DNA of 64,000 nt from Corynebacterium glyciniphilum AJ 3170 (GCF_000626675.1 NZ_CP006842.1:2914001-2978000); one strand, 5' to 3'; positions 36,133 through 48,194 are shown, numbered from the stretch's first letter. Numbers and translations: made by a program. Notes: generated from the sequence alone by a model not told the origin.

Positions 36133-38487
36133 TCAGTCTTTCTCATCGGAGTCGTCGGGGCGGTGGTGGCGTCCACCGTCATTGTGGCCACTGTCCTGGG
36201 CCCTCAGATTACGCGTCGGCGCATCGTCACTTGTCCACGGGTTGTCCGGTTGTTCACCGTCCGGAAGTCGGAAACCACGCAACGGCTGCTCCCCGCCGTC
36301 TCCGGCGCTCCCAGCATCCCCGGACGTACCGTAGCTGCTTTCACCAGGATGTCGGCCCGGCTCGTCCGGATTCACCCGGTCCTGACCACCCCACAGGTGG
36401 TCGGGGTGCGACTGCCCGCTCCAGCGCCCGGGGGTCCGCGGTGCCGACGGGTGGTCCTGCTTCTGCTCCAGCTCATCCGCCTGCTGGCGTCGGCGCCGCT
36501 CGATACGGGCCTTGCGCGCCTCAGAGAAGAAGTCGTTACGGGCGGGGAGTTCCTCGCCCCGCTCCCGGGCCAGTTCGGTGGGCGTCTTCACCGGCTCGCG
36601 GAAATCCTTCGGGTGGTCGATGTCCTGGTTCGGGAAGATGTCGTTGACCTCGACCGGTTCCATGTCCTCGAAGATCGCCTCGAGGTCCGGGCGACGCAGC
36701 GTCTCCTTCTCCAGCAGCTTCTCGGCGAGACGGTCAAGGTAGTCGCGGTTGTCGCGCAGAATCCGGTAGGCCACCCCGTGTGCTTTCTCGATGAGCATGC
36801 GGACCTGGTCGTCAATAGTCGCAGCCACGGCAGGCGAGTACTCCAGGGAACCCTGGCCTCCCCGCCCGACGAAGGGGTCCCCCTGCTCCTCGCCGTACTT
36901 CACCGCACCGAGTTCCGGGCTCATGCCGTATTCGGTGACCATGGAGCGCGCGATCTTCGTCGCCTGCTCGATGTCGGCGGAGGCGCCGGTGGTCGGCGAA
37001 CCGAAGACGAGTTCCTCGGCGGAGCGGCCACCCATGGCGAAGACCAGGCGGGCGAAAAGCTCCGACCGGTTGTACATGCCCTTGTCATCCTCAGGGACAG
37101 CCATGGCGTGACCGCCGGTACGTCCGCGGGCGAGGATGGTGACCTTGTAGACCCGTTCGATGTCCTTGATTCCCCAGGCGGCGAGGGTGTGGCCACCCTC
37201 GTGGTAGGCGGTGACCTTCTTCTCGTGCTCCGAGATGATCTTCGTGCTGCGACGAGGGCCGCCGATGACACGGTCGGTCGCCTCCTCCAGCGCATCTCCG
37301 GTGATGACGTTCCCGTCCACGCGGGCCGTCAGCAGCGCCGCCTCGTTTAAGACGTTGGCCAGGTCCGCACCGGACATACCCACGGTGCGCTTCGCCAGGG
37401 AGTTCAGGTCCACATCGGGAGCCAGGGGCTTGCCCTCGGAGTGCACGCGCAGAATCTGCTCACGTCCGGCGATGTCGGGGTTGCTGACAGGAATCTGGCG
37501 GTCGAACCGTCCCGGGCGCAGCAGCGCCGGGTCGAGGATGTCCGGACGGTTCGTCGCAGCCATCAGGATGACGTTCTCCCGGTCGCTGAAACCGTCCATC
37601 TCCACGAGCAGCTGGTTGAGTGTCTGCTCCCGCTCGTCATGGCCGCCGCCCATGCCTGCACCACGCTGACGTCCCACCGCGTCGATCTCGTCGACGAAGA
37701 TGATGCAGGGACTGTTCTCCTTGGCGGTCTTGAACAGGTCACGCACCCGGGAAGCGCCTACACCGACGAACATCTCGACGAAGTCTGAACCGGAGATGGT
37801 GTAGAAAGGCACCCCTGCCTCGCCGGCCACCGCGCGAGCCAACAGTGTCTTACCGGTACCGGGAGGCCCGTAGAGCAGCACGCCGCGGGGGATTTTCGCC
37901 CCGAGGTGCTCGTAGCGCTCCGGGTTCTGCAGGAAGTCACGGATCTCGTCGAGCTCCTCGACCGCCTCGTCCGCACCCGCGACATTGTCGAAGGTGGTGT
38001 CCGGGTTGTCGACGTTGAGTTCCTTGGCCTTCGACTTTCCGATATTGAACGCACCACCGGGACCCCCCTGCATCCTGGTGAGGAAGAACAGCAGCAGACC
38101 ACCGATCAGCAGGATCGGCAGCAGCATGACCAGCAGGGACCCGAGGATGCTGTCCTGGGTGACGTTGGTGGTGTAACTGTCGGCGTCCGACGCCTCGACG
38201 CGGTCGAAGACGGTGTCGGCGGCACGCGCCGGATACTGCGCGGTGACCTGGTCGATCCCGTCCTTGCCGTCGACACTGATGTCGTTGCGCAGCGTCATCT
38301 GCAACTGCTGCTCACGGTCGTTGATCTGCACTTCGGCGACGTTGTTGTCGTCGAACTGCTTCATGGCCACCGACGTGTCGACGTCGTCGTAGCCGCGGGT
38401 GGAGTCGGTGAGCACACCGAAGGCGTAGATGACGACGAGAACCGCGGCAACAATGGCGGCGATCCTCAGAACCCTCTTCTTGTTCAT
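36133..38487 (-). CDS. ftsH: ATP-dependent zinc metalloprotease FtsH
   Basis: Membrane-anchored AAA+ protease. Helix at residues ~7-27, an extracytoplasmic domain, a second helix ~115-135, Walker A GPPGTGKT, Walker [12 protein letters not shown], second-region-of-homology and zinc motif HEGGH. A ~150-residue Pro/Asp/Arg-rich tail after the protease domain is typical of corynebacteria. The ATG at 38487 (784 residues) is chosen as the first helix follows directly; upstream codons add 25 unrelated residues. Confidence 0.96.
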   Translation of the reverse strand: MNKKRVLRIAAIVAAVLVVIYAFGVLTDSTRGYDDVDTSVAMKQFDDNNVAEVQINDREQQLQMTLRNDISVDGKDGIDQVTAQYPARAADTVFDRVEASDADSYTTNVTQDSILGSLLVMLLPILLIGGLLLFFLTRMQGGPGGAFNIGKSKAKELNVDNPDTTFDNVAGADEAVEELDEIRDFLQNPERYEHLGAKIPRGVLLYGPPGTGKTLLARAVAGEAGVPFYTISGSDFVEMFVGVGASRVRDLFKTAKENSPCIIFVDEIDAVGRQRGAGMGGGHDEREQTLNQLLVEMDGFSDRENVILMAATNRPDILDPALLRPGRFDRQIPVSNPDIAGREQILRVHSEGKPLAPDVDLNSLAKRTVGMSGADLANVLNEAALLTARVDGNVITGDALEEATDRVIGGPRRSTKIISEHEKKVTAYHEGGHTLAAWGIKDIERVYKVTILARGRTGGHAMAVPEDDKGMYNRSELFARLVFAMGGRSAEELVFGSPTTGASADIEQATKIARSMVTEYGMSPELGAVKYGEEQGDPFVGRGGQGSLEYSPAVAATIDDQVRMLIEKAHGVAYRILRDNRDYLDRLAEKLLEKETLRRPDLEAIFEDMEPVEVNDIFPNQDIDHPKDFREPVKTPTELARERGEELPARNDFFSEARKARIERRRRQQADELEQKQDHPSAPRTPGRWSGQSHPDHLWGGQDRVNPDEPGRHPGESSYGTSGDAGSAGDGGEQPLRGFRLPDGEQPDNPWTSDDAPTRNLRAQDSGHNDGGRHHRPDDSDEKD

Positions 38488-38525
38488 AGTCCCACTAGCG
38501 TATCGCAGGACCGGACACGCCGTTC

Positions 38526-39104
38526 CTAGCTGTACACGCTGGGGCGCAGCGTCCCGACCCACGGCAGGTCACGGTAACGCTCGGCGTAGTCCAGGCCGTA
38601 TCCGACCACAAAGTCACTGGGAATGTCGAAGCCGATGTCGGTCGTCTCCACGTCGCGCTCCACCGCCTCCGGCTTGCGCAGCAACGTGACCACCTCGAGG
38701 CTCTTCGGGCCCCTGCCCTTGAGATGGTCGACCAACCAGTGCAGGGTGATGCCCGACTCGATGATGTCCTCGAGAATGATCACGTTCCGCCCCGCGATAT
38801 CGCGGGTCAGATCCATGCGGATCTCCACCGTGCCGGAGGACTCCGCTGACTGACCGTAGGTGGACAGCGCCATGAACTCCATCTGGGTGGGAATGTCCAT
38901 CGCCCGGGCGAAGTCCGCGATGAAGTAGGTCGCCCCCTTGAGCACGCAGAGCAGGATCGTGTCCTCGTCCTCGCCCCGGTAGCGGTCGCTGGCGGCCTTC
39001 GCCATCTCAGCGATCCTGGCGTGGAGCGTGGCCTCGTCGACGAGAACACCCTCGACGTCATCGTGGTAACAGTTGTCGGGCACGTCGGCACTCTTGGCGA
39101 TCAT
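38526..39104 (-). CDS. hpt: Hypoxanthine phosphoribosyltransferase
   Basis: Salvages hypoxanthine (and guanine) to nucleotides. The PRPP motif is [14 protein letters not shown]; the start region contains [19 protein letters not shown]. 192 residues from ATG 39104, which shares one base with the tilS stop (TGATG), indicating coupled translation. Upstream in-frame sequence belongs to tilS in another frame and is ignored. Confidence 0.95.
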   Translation of the reverse strand: MIAKSADVPDNCYHDDVEGVLVDEATLHARIAEMAKAASDRYRGEDEDTILLCVLKGATYFIADFARAMDIPTQMEFMALSTYGQSAESSGTVEIRMDLTRDIAGRNVIILEDIIESGITLHWLVDHLKGRGPKSLEVVTLLRKPEAVERDVETTDIGFDIPSDFVVGYGLDYAERYRDLPWVGTLRPSVYS

Positions 39105-40162
39105 CACGGGGTCCTGTCCTCTTGCTCTAGTACTAGCTGACTGCCGGTGGCCGTCCGACGGCGACGCACCACCAGTCGACGGGTGCCCCCCATTGTAGAG
39201 GTCTGGGACGGTGCCGACGGTGACCCGGTCGCCGGATACGGTAGCGCGACCGCACCCTGCCCGTGCCAGTCGGCAATCAGGGCATCCAGTGCCTCCAGAT
39301 GCCGTGAGGTCAACGGCCCCACCCTCGCTCCCAGCCACTGACGCAGGACGCGCCGACGCAGCGGTGCGGGGCGTCCTGCGACTGCACCGACCGGGAGGGT
39401 CGCCGGGGCGGCCCCACCGACATCGGACAACACCCGCCGTGCCTGGTCGTCGAGCAGGTCGGCGTCCTCCCGGAGCAGCCGGGCCGAACGCGCCAGCGCA
39501 TCACCGACATGCTCGCCGAGGATTTCCCGTGCGAGGGGAAGCAGTTCATTGCGGACACGCGACCGCAGGATCGTGGCACTGGAGTTGTGCGGATCATGCC
39601 AGACGTCGAGTTCAAGCTCCGCGCAGCTGCCGAGGGTGTCCGCACGGGTCGCGTGCAGGAGCGGGCGTCCGAGCCATCCGGCGCCCGCCGTGACGACCGG
39701 GTGGTCATCAGTGACCTCGCGTAGGCCGGCGAGGCTACCCGTCCCCGACCCTCGCGCCAGAGCCAGTAACAGACCCTCGGCGTCATCGTCGGCGGTGTGT
39801 GCCACCAGAACGGGCCGACCGTCCGCACACTCCCCCAACGCGCGGTACCGCGCGTCCCGGGCATCTGCCTCCCCTGAACCTGCGACCTGTACCCGCACGG
39901 TCCGTGCCGTCGCCCCGAGGACGCGACAGGTCCGGGCCGCGTCCCGGGCCACCTGGGCAGAACCGTCCTGTAGACCGTGGTCAACGGTCACCGTGGTCAC
40001 GTCGAGTCCGGCATGCACGCAGGCCGCGGCCAGTGCCAATGAGTCCCCGCCCCCGGATACGCCACAGACCACCGCATCCCCGCGGGAAAGGCGCGGAGCA
40101 TGTGCCGAGAGGAAGCGCCCCAGACTGCGACGGACCTCGAGGGTGTGGGGTGTGTCAATCAT
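39104..40162 (-). CDS. tilS: tRNA(Ile)-lysidine synthase
   Basis: Modifies the AUA-reading tRNA-Ile wobble base with lysine. The ATP-binding P-loop is CGVSGGGDSLALAAA and the next motif TVDHGLQDGS. The C-terminal domain is short. ATG 40162 (352 residues) has GGAGG 8 bases upstream; longer in-frame readings overlap the dac 3' region. Confidence 0.93.
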   Translation of the reverse strand: MIDTPHTLEVRRSLGRFLSAHAPRLSRGDAVVCGVSGGGDSLALAAACVHAGLDVTTVTVDHGLQDGSAQVARDAARTCRVLGATARTVRVQVAGSGEADARDARYRALGECADGRPVLVAHTADDDAEGLLLALARGSGTGSLAGLREVTDDHPVVTAGAGWLGRPLLHATRADTLGSCAELELDVWHDPHNSSATILRSRVRNELLPLAREILGEHVGDALARSARLLREDADLLDDQARRVLSDVGGAAPATLPVGAVAGRPAPLRRRVLRQWLGARVGPLTSRHLEALDALIADWHGQGAVALPYPATGSPSAPSQTSTMGGTRRLVVRRRRTATGSQLVLEQEDRTP

Positions 40163-40226
40163 GCGGGGCGCCTCCGAGTTCCCCGGACCTGGCTCGGCCA
40201 CGCTCCGGAAGTGATACCACCCCGGT

Positions 40227-41588
40227 TCACGTCGCCGAACGCAGAGCTGCCGCGAGCCTGTCCAGCGCCGCCCGGCCCTCATCCGCATCGGAACCGTTCG
40301 ACAGAAACGCGAAACTCAGGGTCCGTCCCGCCTCAGTCGTGACCGTGCCCGCCAACGTGTTCACCCCGTCCAGGGTTCCGGTCTTCGCACGGACCCAACC
40401 GGCTCCGCCCGTGGCTCCCGACCCGTCACCGTAACGGTCGAGCAGCGTTCCGTTACCGGCGGCGACGGGTAGCCCGTCCAGCATCACCCGCAGTTTGTCA
40501 TCGGTCCCGGCCGCAGTGATAATACCGTCGAGGATGCGGGCATTGAGCCGGTTGCTCTCACTCATCCCGGAATTGTCGCGCAACACCACCTTGCTGACGT
40601 CCAGACCTTCGTCCGTCAGTGCCGCAAGTGTCGCAGTCGTAGCCCCGTCGAACGTCGGATCCTCGCCCCGTGCCTGGGCGACTTCCCGCCCAATCGCCTC
40701 GGCAAGCAGGTTGTCGCTGTGCAGGAGCATGTCGCGGATACGAGTGCTCAGCGGTGCGGAGTACACCGTCGCCAACGCCGACTCCTCGCCGACGTCGACC
40801 GCGCTGTCGGTCACCGAGACCGTGGCCCCGTCAGCTCCCAGCGCCGCAGCAAGGGAATCACCCACATCGGAGGCCGGGGTCGTCGACCGCGGCGAGTAAG
40901 AGTCCGTGGGATCCAACCGACCGGCGTCCAGCATCACCGCCGACAGTGGGGCGACATTGCCGGCGCCGATGTCATCACGCGACCACGTCTTGTTGAACAG
41001 TGACCCGGCGCGGGCCGAATTGTCCACGACGATCTCATTGACCTCACTGCCTTCACTGCTCCCGTCCAGAGCATCGGTGACCTGTGACGCAAGGTCATCG
41101 ATATTCGCCGGAGAGGTGAAGAAACCCGATCCCGCAGACCGCTCCAGGGTGATGTCGCCGTCGCCCTTCAGGACGATCTGCCCCGGCTTCGCCCCCGGGT
41201 ACACCTTCGTCTGGACCCGTTCATCCTCATCGAGCGTGACGAGCGCCGCGGTCGCCGTCGCCAGCTTCGTGGCGGACGCGGGGACAAGCATGGTGTCCGG
41301 GTTCTCCGACCAGACCTCCTCGCCCGAGGCGATGTCTGTGACATGCCCGGACAACCTCCCCAATGCCGGATCGGATGCCGGCCCCGCGAGTTCGTCGCTG
41401 ACGTCCGGGGCCGGGCCGTCCGTCTGTGCCGGGGCGAGGACGGCCGTCGGCTCAGGCAACGGTTGCGCGTCCGCCACGGTGTAGGCGTTGCGCTGGTGCA
41501 CCACCAGCGCGGCAGCCACCACCACGATGACAACCACGAGGAAAGCCAGGATGCCGTACAGCCAACGGCGCGAGGCGGACTTGCTCAT
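40227..41588 (-). CDS. dac: D-alanyl-D-alanine carboxypeptidase/endopeptidase (PBP4 type)
   Basis: Trims peptidoglycan stem peptides outside the membrane. N-terminal membrane anchor at residues ~10-30, then the S13-type penicillin-binding domain with SxxK as PASATKLATA, SxN as HSDNLLAEAI and KTG as RAKTGTLDG. 453 residues. It heads the long minus-strand operon ending at panD; a 173-base divergent promoter region lies upstream. Confidence 0.93.
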   Translation of the reverse strand: MSKSASRRWLYGILAFLVVVIVVVAAALVVHQRNAYTVADAQPLPEPTAVLAPAQTDGPAPDVSDELAGPASDPALGRLSGHVTDIASGEEVWSENPDTMLVPASATKLATATAALVTLDEDERVQTKVYPGAKPGQIVLKGDGDITLERSAGSGFFTSPANIDDLASQVTDALDGSSEGSEVNEIVVDNSARAGSLFNKTWSRDDIGAGNVAPLSAVMLDAGRLDPTDSYSPRSTTPASDVGDSLAAALGADGATVSVTDSAVDVGEESALATVYSAPLSTRIRDMLLHSDNLLAEAIGREVAQARGEDPTFDGATTATLAALTDEGLDVSKVVLRDNSGMSESNRLNARILDGIITAAGTDDKLRVMLDGLPVAAGNGTLLDRYGDGSGATGGAGWVRAKTGTLDGVNTLAGTVTTEAGRTLSFAFLSNGSDADEGRAALDRLAAALRSAT

Positions 41589-41761
41589 CGGGGCATCGGT
41601 GCCTTCCTGCGAGGGAGCTCAGTGCATGTGGGACCCCACCAGAGTATCCGACGACCATCATCACACCGGAGCATGCCACCGTGGGGGCGTGGCCGGACCG
41701 GACCGGGCCATCCTCTGTAATCGCCTGCGCTGACAGGGAGCAGGACCGTAGTGTCTAGGCC

Positions 41762-42226
41762 ATGACGACCGAGCTGATCACCACCACACGCACCATCAAT
41801 GCCACGCCCGAGAACGTCTGGGCAGCAGTCTCCGACCTCACAGCCATGGGCGACCGCAGCCCCCAGTGCAAGAAAATGTTCGTCCTCGGCGGCACGCCCG
41901 GAGTCGGCACAACCACGCTGAACCTCAACCGACGGGGCGTGCTGTTCTGGCCCACCTGGTCGAAGATCACCCGGTGGTCCCCGAATGACGGGCTGGAGTG
42001 GCGTGTTCCGATCAACGGCTCGAGGTGGCGGTTCGACCTCACCGACAACGGTGACGGCACCACTGAACTCGCCGAATCACGCATCGTCACCGGCGACACC
42101 ACCATCATCTCGCGGGCCATGGTCGCCGCCGCCCTGGGCGGAAACGAGACCTTCGAATCCGAGTTGAAGAAGGGGATGGACCAGACCCTGGCGGCAATCG
42201 CCGACACCGCTGAGCGGTCAGGGTAA
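41762..42226 (+). CDS. SRPBCC (START-like) domain protein
   Basis: 154 residues beginning [31 protein letters not shown], the polyketide-cyclase/START-like fold used to bind hydrophobic ligands. The ligand is unknown. A TAGTGT hexamer (41749-41754) ends 7 bases before the ATG and no ribosome binding site is seen, suggesting a leaderless transcript. It lies 11 bases before ppa, but ppa appears to have its own start. Confidence 0.85.
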   Translation: MTTELITTTRTINATPENVWAAVSDLTAMGDRSPQCKKMFVLGGTPGVGTTTLNLNRRGVLFWPTWSKITRWSPNDGLEWRVPINGSRWRFDLTDNGDGTTELAESRIVTGDTTIISRAMVAAALGGNETFESELKKGMDQTLAAIADTAERSG

Positions 42227-42229
42227 ACT
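42224..42229 (+). promoter_or_regulatory. ppa -10 hexamer, leaderless start
   Basis: TAAACT, overlapping the stop codon of the SRPBCC gene and ending 8 bases before the ppa ATG. Same hexamer and spacing as carD. Confidence 0.6.
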
Positions 42230-42237
42230 CACGACCC

Positions 42238-42711
42238 ATGAGCATCGAAGTCACCATCGAAATCCCCAAGGGTTCCCGCAACAAGTACGAGGTCGACCAC
42301 AAGACCGGCAAGGTCTACCTCGACCGTTACCTCTTCACCCCGATGGCCTACCCGGCGGACTACGGGTTCATCGACGAGACCCTCGGCGAGGACGGCGACC
42401 CGTTGGACGCCCTGGTGATCCTGCCGGAGTCCGTGTTCCCGGGTGTCATCGTCGAGGCCCGCCCGGTCGGTGTCTTCAAGATGACCGACGAAGCCGGCGG
42501 CGACGACAAGCTGCTCTGCGTCGTCGACGACGTGCGCTACGAGAAGTTCCAGGACATCAACGACATCGCCCAGGACGTCAAGGACGAGATCGAGCACTTC
42601 TTCGTCCACTACAAGGACCTAGAGCCCGGCAAGGAAGTCAACGGCTCCGGCTGGGGCGACAAGGCCGAGGCCGAGCGGATCCTCGCCGAAGCTGTCGAGC
42701 GGCACAAGTAG
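42238..42711 (+). CDS. ppa: Inorganic pyrophosphatase
   Basis: Hydrolyses pyrophosphate, pulling forward biosynthetic reactions. 157 residues of the family I type with [25 protein letters not shown] and the catalytic Asp cluster in [11 protein letters not shown]. Length and order match actinobacterial Ppa. A strong terminator follows. Confidence 0.97.
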   Translation: MSIEVTIEIPKGSRNKYEVDHKTGKVYLDRYLFTPMAYPADYGFIDETLGEDGDPLDALVILPESVFPGVIVEARPVGVFKMTDEAGGDDKLLCVVDDVRYEKFQDINDIAQDVKDEIEHFFVHYKDLEPGKEVNGSGWGDKAEAERILAEAVERHK

Positions 42712-42750
42712 GACGCACCGGATGCCCGGGGATGTCCCAGGCGTCCCCCT

Positions 42751-42786
42751 CCCCCGTCGCCGTGACCTCACGGCGGCGGGGGTTTC
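42751..42786 (+). terminator. ppa terminator
   Basis: CCCCCGTCGCCGTGA (42751-42765) pairs with TCACGGCGGCGGGGG (42768-42782) with one wobble, followed by TTTCG. Because the next gene is convergent and ends at 42788, the hairpin may serve both. Confidence 0.8.
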
Positions 42787-42787
42787 G

Positions 42788-44347
42788 TCATTCCGTGGAC
42801 TCCTGCTCGCGCCACACCGTGCGGGCCGTCCAGCCGCCGTCCCCGTCGCAGGTGACGCACCGGAGGTCGCCGTCGGCCAGCCACACGGTGTCCCGACCGT
42901 CTGCCTGCACCTGCACCTGCCAGGTGCACGGCGCACTGAACTCGGCCTCCATCGTGAGCGGGTCCAGCAGGTACAGCCTGCGGTCCTTTGTCACCTCGCC
43001 CGCCTGCGAAGTCGCCACGTGCAGGGACTGCACCGCGAGCCAGGGCCCTGCGGTGGCGAACTCCATGTTCTCGGAGCATATATCGTCCGGCAGGTGACCT
43101 TCGCCGGTGACCTGCAGGTTCCGGTCCAGGTACTGGAGGGCATTGTCCTTCCAGGTCATCACCACATCATCGGTGGCGAGCACACCCGGGCAGGCGGACG
43201 GTCCGCTGATCTCATGCGGCGTTATCCAGGTAATGTCCCCCTGCGCGCTGACCCGCCCGAGTTCCAGAACGCCGGTGCGGACAGGGCCTGTGTAGGCGGA
43301 GACAGGCGTTTCTGGCAGCCGGGCCTGCGTCGGCCCGTACCGTCCGACGCCCCAACCACCCCAGGACTCTGGCGCGACGACAACCTCTTGAGGACGCTTC
43401 CCGCCCTCCGGATCCTCCCGCAGTGCCGGAGGATCCGCGACCTCATTAACCTGGACCTCGGAGCCGGGGCCGCCCCCGGTGACCAGTAGTCGGCGACCGC
43501 CGGTGAGAGAGACCTGGCAGCCACCGTTGTGCGCTGTCAGGACGCCCGGGAGGCGGGTCTGAATGTCACCGATTTTCACCGGCAACGGCACGCTGTCGGA
43601 CGTCCCGCCAGCAGGATCCACGCGCCAGAGCACGGGTAGCTCATCATCGAGACGCCAGAGCGCGACGGTGCTCTCCCGCCCGTCCACGCTCGTTGCGGGG
43701 CTGACGGCGAACCCGCGTTGCCAGCCAGGTCTACTCTCACGCGGCTGCGGTGCGGTGGCATCGTCGAGATCCAGGATCACATGGGCGCGCCAGACCCTGC
43801 GGCGCACGCCCCCGGACCACGAGGCGGGGAACGGTGGTCGGAGACCGGCGACATCAACTTCTTCTCCGTCACCGCAGAGCCTGATGCGCCGGACGGCACC
43901 GCGGGTCGGCGGGAAGCGGCCGGTACCGAAGATGTCCGGTTCATACCGCAGTCGTCCGGTGACCCGGACGTGGCCGGCAACCGGACGCGACGCGGACCAT
44001 TCTGCCGTCCATCCGTCGCCACGAAGGATCGTCGGCCAGCGCGGACCTGCGCCCCGGTCGACGCCACCCGGCAACGACGCGTCCTCGTCGGCCCAGGCGT
44101 CCACCGTGACAACATCATCGCAGGCGCACTCGCCGCCGACGGACGTGACCTCACTGAAGAGCAGAGGAAGCTCAATCGTGTCACCGAGGTCCGGGACGGG
44201 AAACCAGTCATCCTCGATCATCCAGGTCGCGATCTCCACCGGCAGTGTCCGGTGACTGGCGGGCGCGGGCTCCGGCGGTGGCACCGCGATGCGTTGCATC
44301 TCCACGCGGAACTCTGCGGCCACTCTGGTCTCGTCATCATCAGCCAT
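42788..44347 (-). CDS. Unrecognised 519-residue protein
   Basis: Not recognised. It has no signal peptide and no membrane helix. Composition is rich in Trp, Gly, Asp and Pro, with recurring strand-turn patterns (TVALWRLDDELPVLWRVD, NALQYLDRNLQVTGEGHL, DRRLYLLDPLTMEAEF) that suggest a beta-propeller C-terminal half. ATG 44347 is chosen as the codon before MADDDETRV; an upstream in-frame codon adds a poor leader. Divergent from the rhodanese gene, 59 bases apart. Function unknown. Confidence 0.75.
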   Translation of the reverse strand: MADDDETRVAAEFRVEMQRIAVPPPEPAPASHRTLPVEIATWMIEDDWFPVPDLGDTIELPLLFSEVTSVGGECACDDVVTVDAWADEDASLPGGVDRGAGPRWPTILRGDGWTAEWSASRPVAGHVRVTGRLRYEPDIFGTGRFPPTRGAVRRIRLCGDGEEVDVAGLRPPFPASWSGGVRRRVWRAHVILDLDDATAPQPRESRPGWQRGFAVSPATSVDGRESTVALWRLDDELPVLWRVDPAGGTSDSVPLPVKIGDIQTRLPGVLTAHNGGCQVSLTGGRRLLVTGGGPGSEVQVNEVADPPALREDPEGGKRPQEVVVAPESWGGWGVGRYGPTQARLPETPVSAYTGPVRTGVLELGRVSAQGDITWITPHEISGPSACPGVLATDDVVMTWKDNALQYLDRNLQVTGEGHLPDDICSENMEFATAGPWLAVQSLHVATSQAGEVTKDRRLYLLDPLTMEAEFSAPCTWQVQVQADGRDTVWLADGDLRCVTCDGDGGWTARTVWREQESTE

Positions 44348-44392
44348 GGCGCTGACCGTACCGGGGTGCGGCGAAGCCCGCACGACGCTGCG

Positions 44393-44398
44393 TACACT
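44393..44398 (+). promoter_or_regulatory. Rhodanese gene -10 hexamer, leaderless start
   Basis: TACACT ending 8 bases before the ATG, with no ribosome binding site between. Same geometry as carD and ppa. Confidence 0.55.
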
Positions 44399-44406
44399 GG
44401 GGCACC

Positions 44407-44715
44407 ATGAGTGATTTCGAGACAGTGACACCGACCGAGGTCCCGGACGGGGCCCAGCTCATCGACATCCGCGAGCCGGACGAGTTCAACCAGTGGCACG
44501 CTGAGGGCGCCACGAACCTGCCGCTCTCCGAACTGCAGTCACGCTACGGCGAGTTCGACCTCGACCGCGACGTGTACCTGATCTGCCTCTCGGGCGGCCG
44601 GTCCGCCAAGGCCGCACAGTGGCTGGAGATGAACGGCATCGACACCATCAACGTGGGGTCCGGAACCATCGGCTGGCGCGACGCTGGACTGCCCATCGTC
44701 GGCACCGAGGGGTAG
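44407..44715 (+). CDS. Single-domain rhodanese-like protein
   Basis: 102 residues, one rhodanese fold with IDIREPDEFNQWHAEGA and the active-site loop ICLSGGRSAKAA, where Cys accepts sulphur. Such proteins move sulphane sulphur; the acceptor is not known. It is followed by a MarR regulator 73 bases downstream on the same strand. Confidence 0.92.
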   Translation: MSDFETVTPTEVPDGAQLIDIREPDEFNQWHAEGATNLPLSELQSRYGEFDLDRDVYLICLSGGRSAKAAQWLEMNGIDTINVGSGTIGWRDAGLPIVGTEG

Positions 44716-44788
44716 AAACATCACCTCCGCAATAGCGGGGGACCCCCATAGTTCGTTTATCCCATTCGGAAGACGATAGGGTGGGAGC

Positions 44789-45292
44789 ATGCCAGAAACC
44801 GCGCATCTACCCAGCGAGCTCCTGAAGTCGCCGTCGTTCCAGCTTGAGCGGCTCCGTCGTCGCACCCGCGTCTTCGTGGAGACCGCGTTGATGCAGGAGG
44901 GGTTCAATCTCCGGGAATACTGGGTGTTGACCTACCTGGTGGACGGAGATGCCGCCAGCCAGGCCGAACTGGGCGAGATCATCGGGGTGGACCGCTCTGA
45001 CATGGTCCGTCTCGTCGATTCGCTGGAGAAGCGCAAGCTGGCCAAGCGGGACAAGGACCCCAACGACCGACGGCGTCAGATCATCTCCGTCACCAAGAAG
45101 GGCAGGAAAGCTCAGCTGGTCCTGTCCCCCATCGTGCAGAGCGCGGAGGACGAGGCGCTCGACGAGTCGACCTCCAAGCAGCTGAAGCACCTGAAGAAGC
45201 TGGCGAAGTCGATCATCGCGGCAGAGGAAGAAGGCGACGGGGTGGATGGCGACGAGAGCTCCGACACCGCCCCGAAAGACGACACCGACTAA
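44789..45292 (+). CDS. MarR-family regulator with acidic tail
   Basis: 167 residues with the winged helix EYWVLTYLVDGDAASQAELGEIIGVDRSDMVRLVDSLEKRKL and the wing motif DPNDRRRQII. The last ~25 residues are acidic and disordered. TAGGGT (44777-44782) and GGGAG lie just before the ATG, so it has its own promoter. Target unknown. Confidence 0.9.
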   Translation: MPETAHLPSELLKSPSFQLERLRRRTRVFVETALMQEGFNLREYWVLTYLVDGDAASQAELGEIIGVDRSDMVRLVDSLEKRKLAKRDKDPNDRRRQIISVTKKGRKAQLVLSPIVQSAEDEALDESTSKQLKHLKKLAKSIIAAEEEGDGVDGDESSDTAPKDDTD

Positions 45293-46213
45293 TCAGTCCC
45301 CGATCTGGTCTCGTCCGCGCTTCACGATCTTCGGGTCCGGCTGGCCGACCACGTCGTAGTCTTTACCCGTGTAGTTGAACTTGCTCAGCACATACCGCAT
45401 CGCATTGAGCCTGGCACGCTTCTTGTCATTCGACTTGATCGTGATCCACGGCGATTCATTGGTATCGGTGTAGCGGAACTGTTCCTCCTTGGCCCGGGTG
45501 TAGTCGTCCCATTTGTCCAGGGACGCCAGATCCATCGGTGAAAGCTTCCACTGCCGTACCGGGTCAACCTGACGGATGGCGAACCGGGTCCGCTGTTCCT
45601 TCTGTGTCACCGAGAACCACAGTTTGGTCAGACTGATGTCGGATCCCATGAGCATGTTCTCCAGCATCGGCACCTCGCGCAGGAACTCCGCGTGCTGGTC
45701 GTCCGTGCAGAAGCCCATCACGCGCTCCACGCCTGACCGGTTGTACCAGGACCGGTCGAAGAAGACGATCTCACCGGCACACGGGAAATTCTGGATGTAG
45801 CGCTGGAAGTACCAGGAGGTCGACTCCCGCGGACTCGGCTTCTCCAGGGCGACGGTCCGCGCACCACGGGGGTTGAGGTGTTCATTGAACCGCTTGATCG
45901 TCCCGCCCTTGCCGGCGGCGTCGCGGCCTTCGAAAAGGATGATGTGCTTCTGGCCGGTGTCCTTCGTCCAGTTCTGCCACTTCAGCAACTCGATCTGGAG
46001 AGACCTCTTCGTGGTCTCGTACTCCTCGCGGCTGAGACGCTCCTCGTAGGGGTAGTTCTCCCGCCACGTGTCGACGCGGTGCCCGTCCGGCGTGATCAGG
46101 ACCGGATCGTCCTCATCCGAGTCATCGACGATGTAGCCCTCAGTCGCCGCCAGATCGACGATGTGGAAGTCCTGCTCGTCCGGTGCGCCCTGATCGCTAC
46201 TGTCCTTGGTCAT
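45293..46213 (-). CDS. ppk2: Polyphosphate kinase 2
   Basis: PPK2 transfers phosphate between polyphosphate and nucleotides. Walker A is FEGRDAAGKGG and Walker B FFDRSWYNR; the lid region RSGVERVMGFC follows. 306 residues, single-domain class I type. Its stop is adjacent to that of the convergent MarR gene. In several corynebacteria PorA-type porin genes lie between ppk2 and groEL; the 166-base gap here holds no such ORF. Confidence 0.95.
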   Translation of the reverse strand: MTKDSSDQGAPDEQDFHIVDLAATEGYIVDDSDEDDPVLITPDGHRVDTWRENYPYEERLSREEYETTKRSLQIELLKWQNWTKDTGQKHIILFEGRDAAGKGGTIKRFNEHLNPRGARTVALEKPSPRESTSWYFQRYIQNFPCAGEIVFFDRSWYNRSGVERVMGFCTDDQHAEFLREVPMLENMLMGSDISLTKLWFSVTQKEQRTRFAIRQVDPVRQWKLSPMDLASLDKWDDYTRAKEEQFRYTDTNESPWITIKSNDKKRARLNAMRYVLSKFNYTGKDYDVVGQPDPKIVKRGRDQIGD

Positions 46214-46266
46214 GCTTCCATGCTAATGGTTCTCCGACGTCACCACACGGCTCCGGAGACGGGTCA

Positions 46267-46294
46267 CCCCCGCTCACGACGAGCTGAGCGGGGG
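46267..46294 (-). terminator. Likely groEL terminator
   Basis: CCCCCGCTCA pairs with TGAGCGGGGG around an 8-base loop, 85 bases after the groEL stop. There is no T-run on the minus strand, so it may act only as an mRNA-stabilising hairpin. Confidence 0.5.
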
Positions 46295-46379
46295 CGGATA
46301 CAGGTCGACCCCGTCTCTATCCCACACATGTCATCGTGGAACGAGCCGGGGTCAGAGGACCGGACGAATCAGAGACGGA

Positions 46380-48128
<1,749 letters not shown>

Positions 48129-48167
48129 TCACTGCACCTGAGTGAGACTTCATTTCTGTTGTTCGTT

Positions 48168-48194
48168 CTAGCACTCCGCATGAGCAAGTGCTAA
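48168..48194. promoter_or_regulatory. CIRCE element (HrcA operator)
   Basis: CTAGCACTC-N9-AAGTGCTAA, which matches the CIRCE consensus (TTAGCACTC-N9-GAGTGCTAA) at 16 of 18 positions. It lies upstream of groEL and implies heat-shock control by HrcA. It also lies 63 bases before the divergent dipeptidase gene. Confidence 0.9.

Noticed and set aside
35473..37350. 625-residue plus-strand frame opposite folE and ftsH
   Set aside because: Antisense shadow; both genes beneath it are certain.
46214..46379. Search for PorA/PorH-type genes between ppk2 and groEL
   Set aside because: The gap holds only a hairpin and no short ORF with a ribosome binding site, although porin genes lie here in other corynebacteria.
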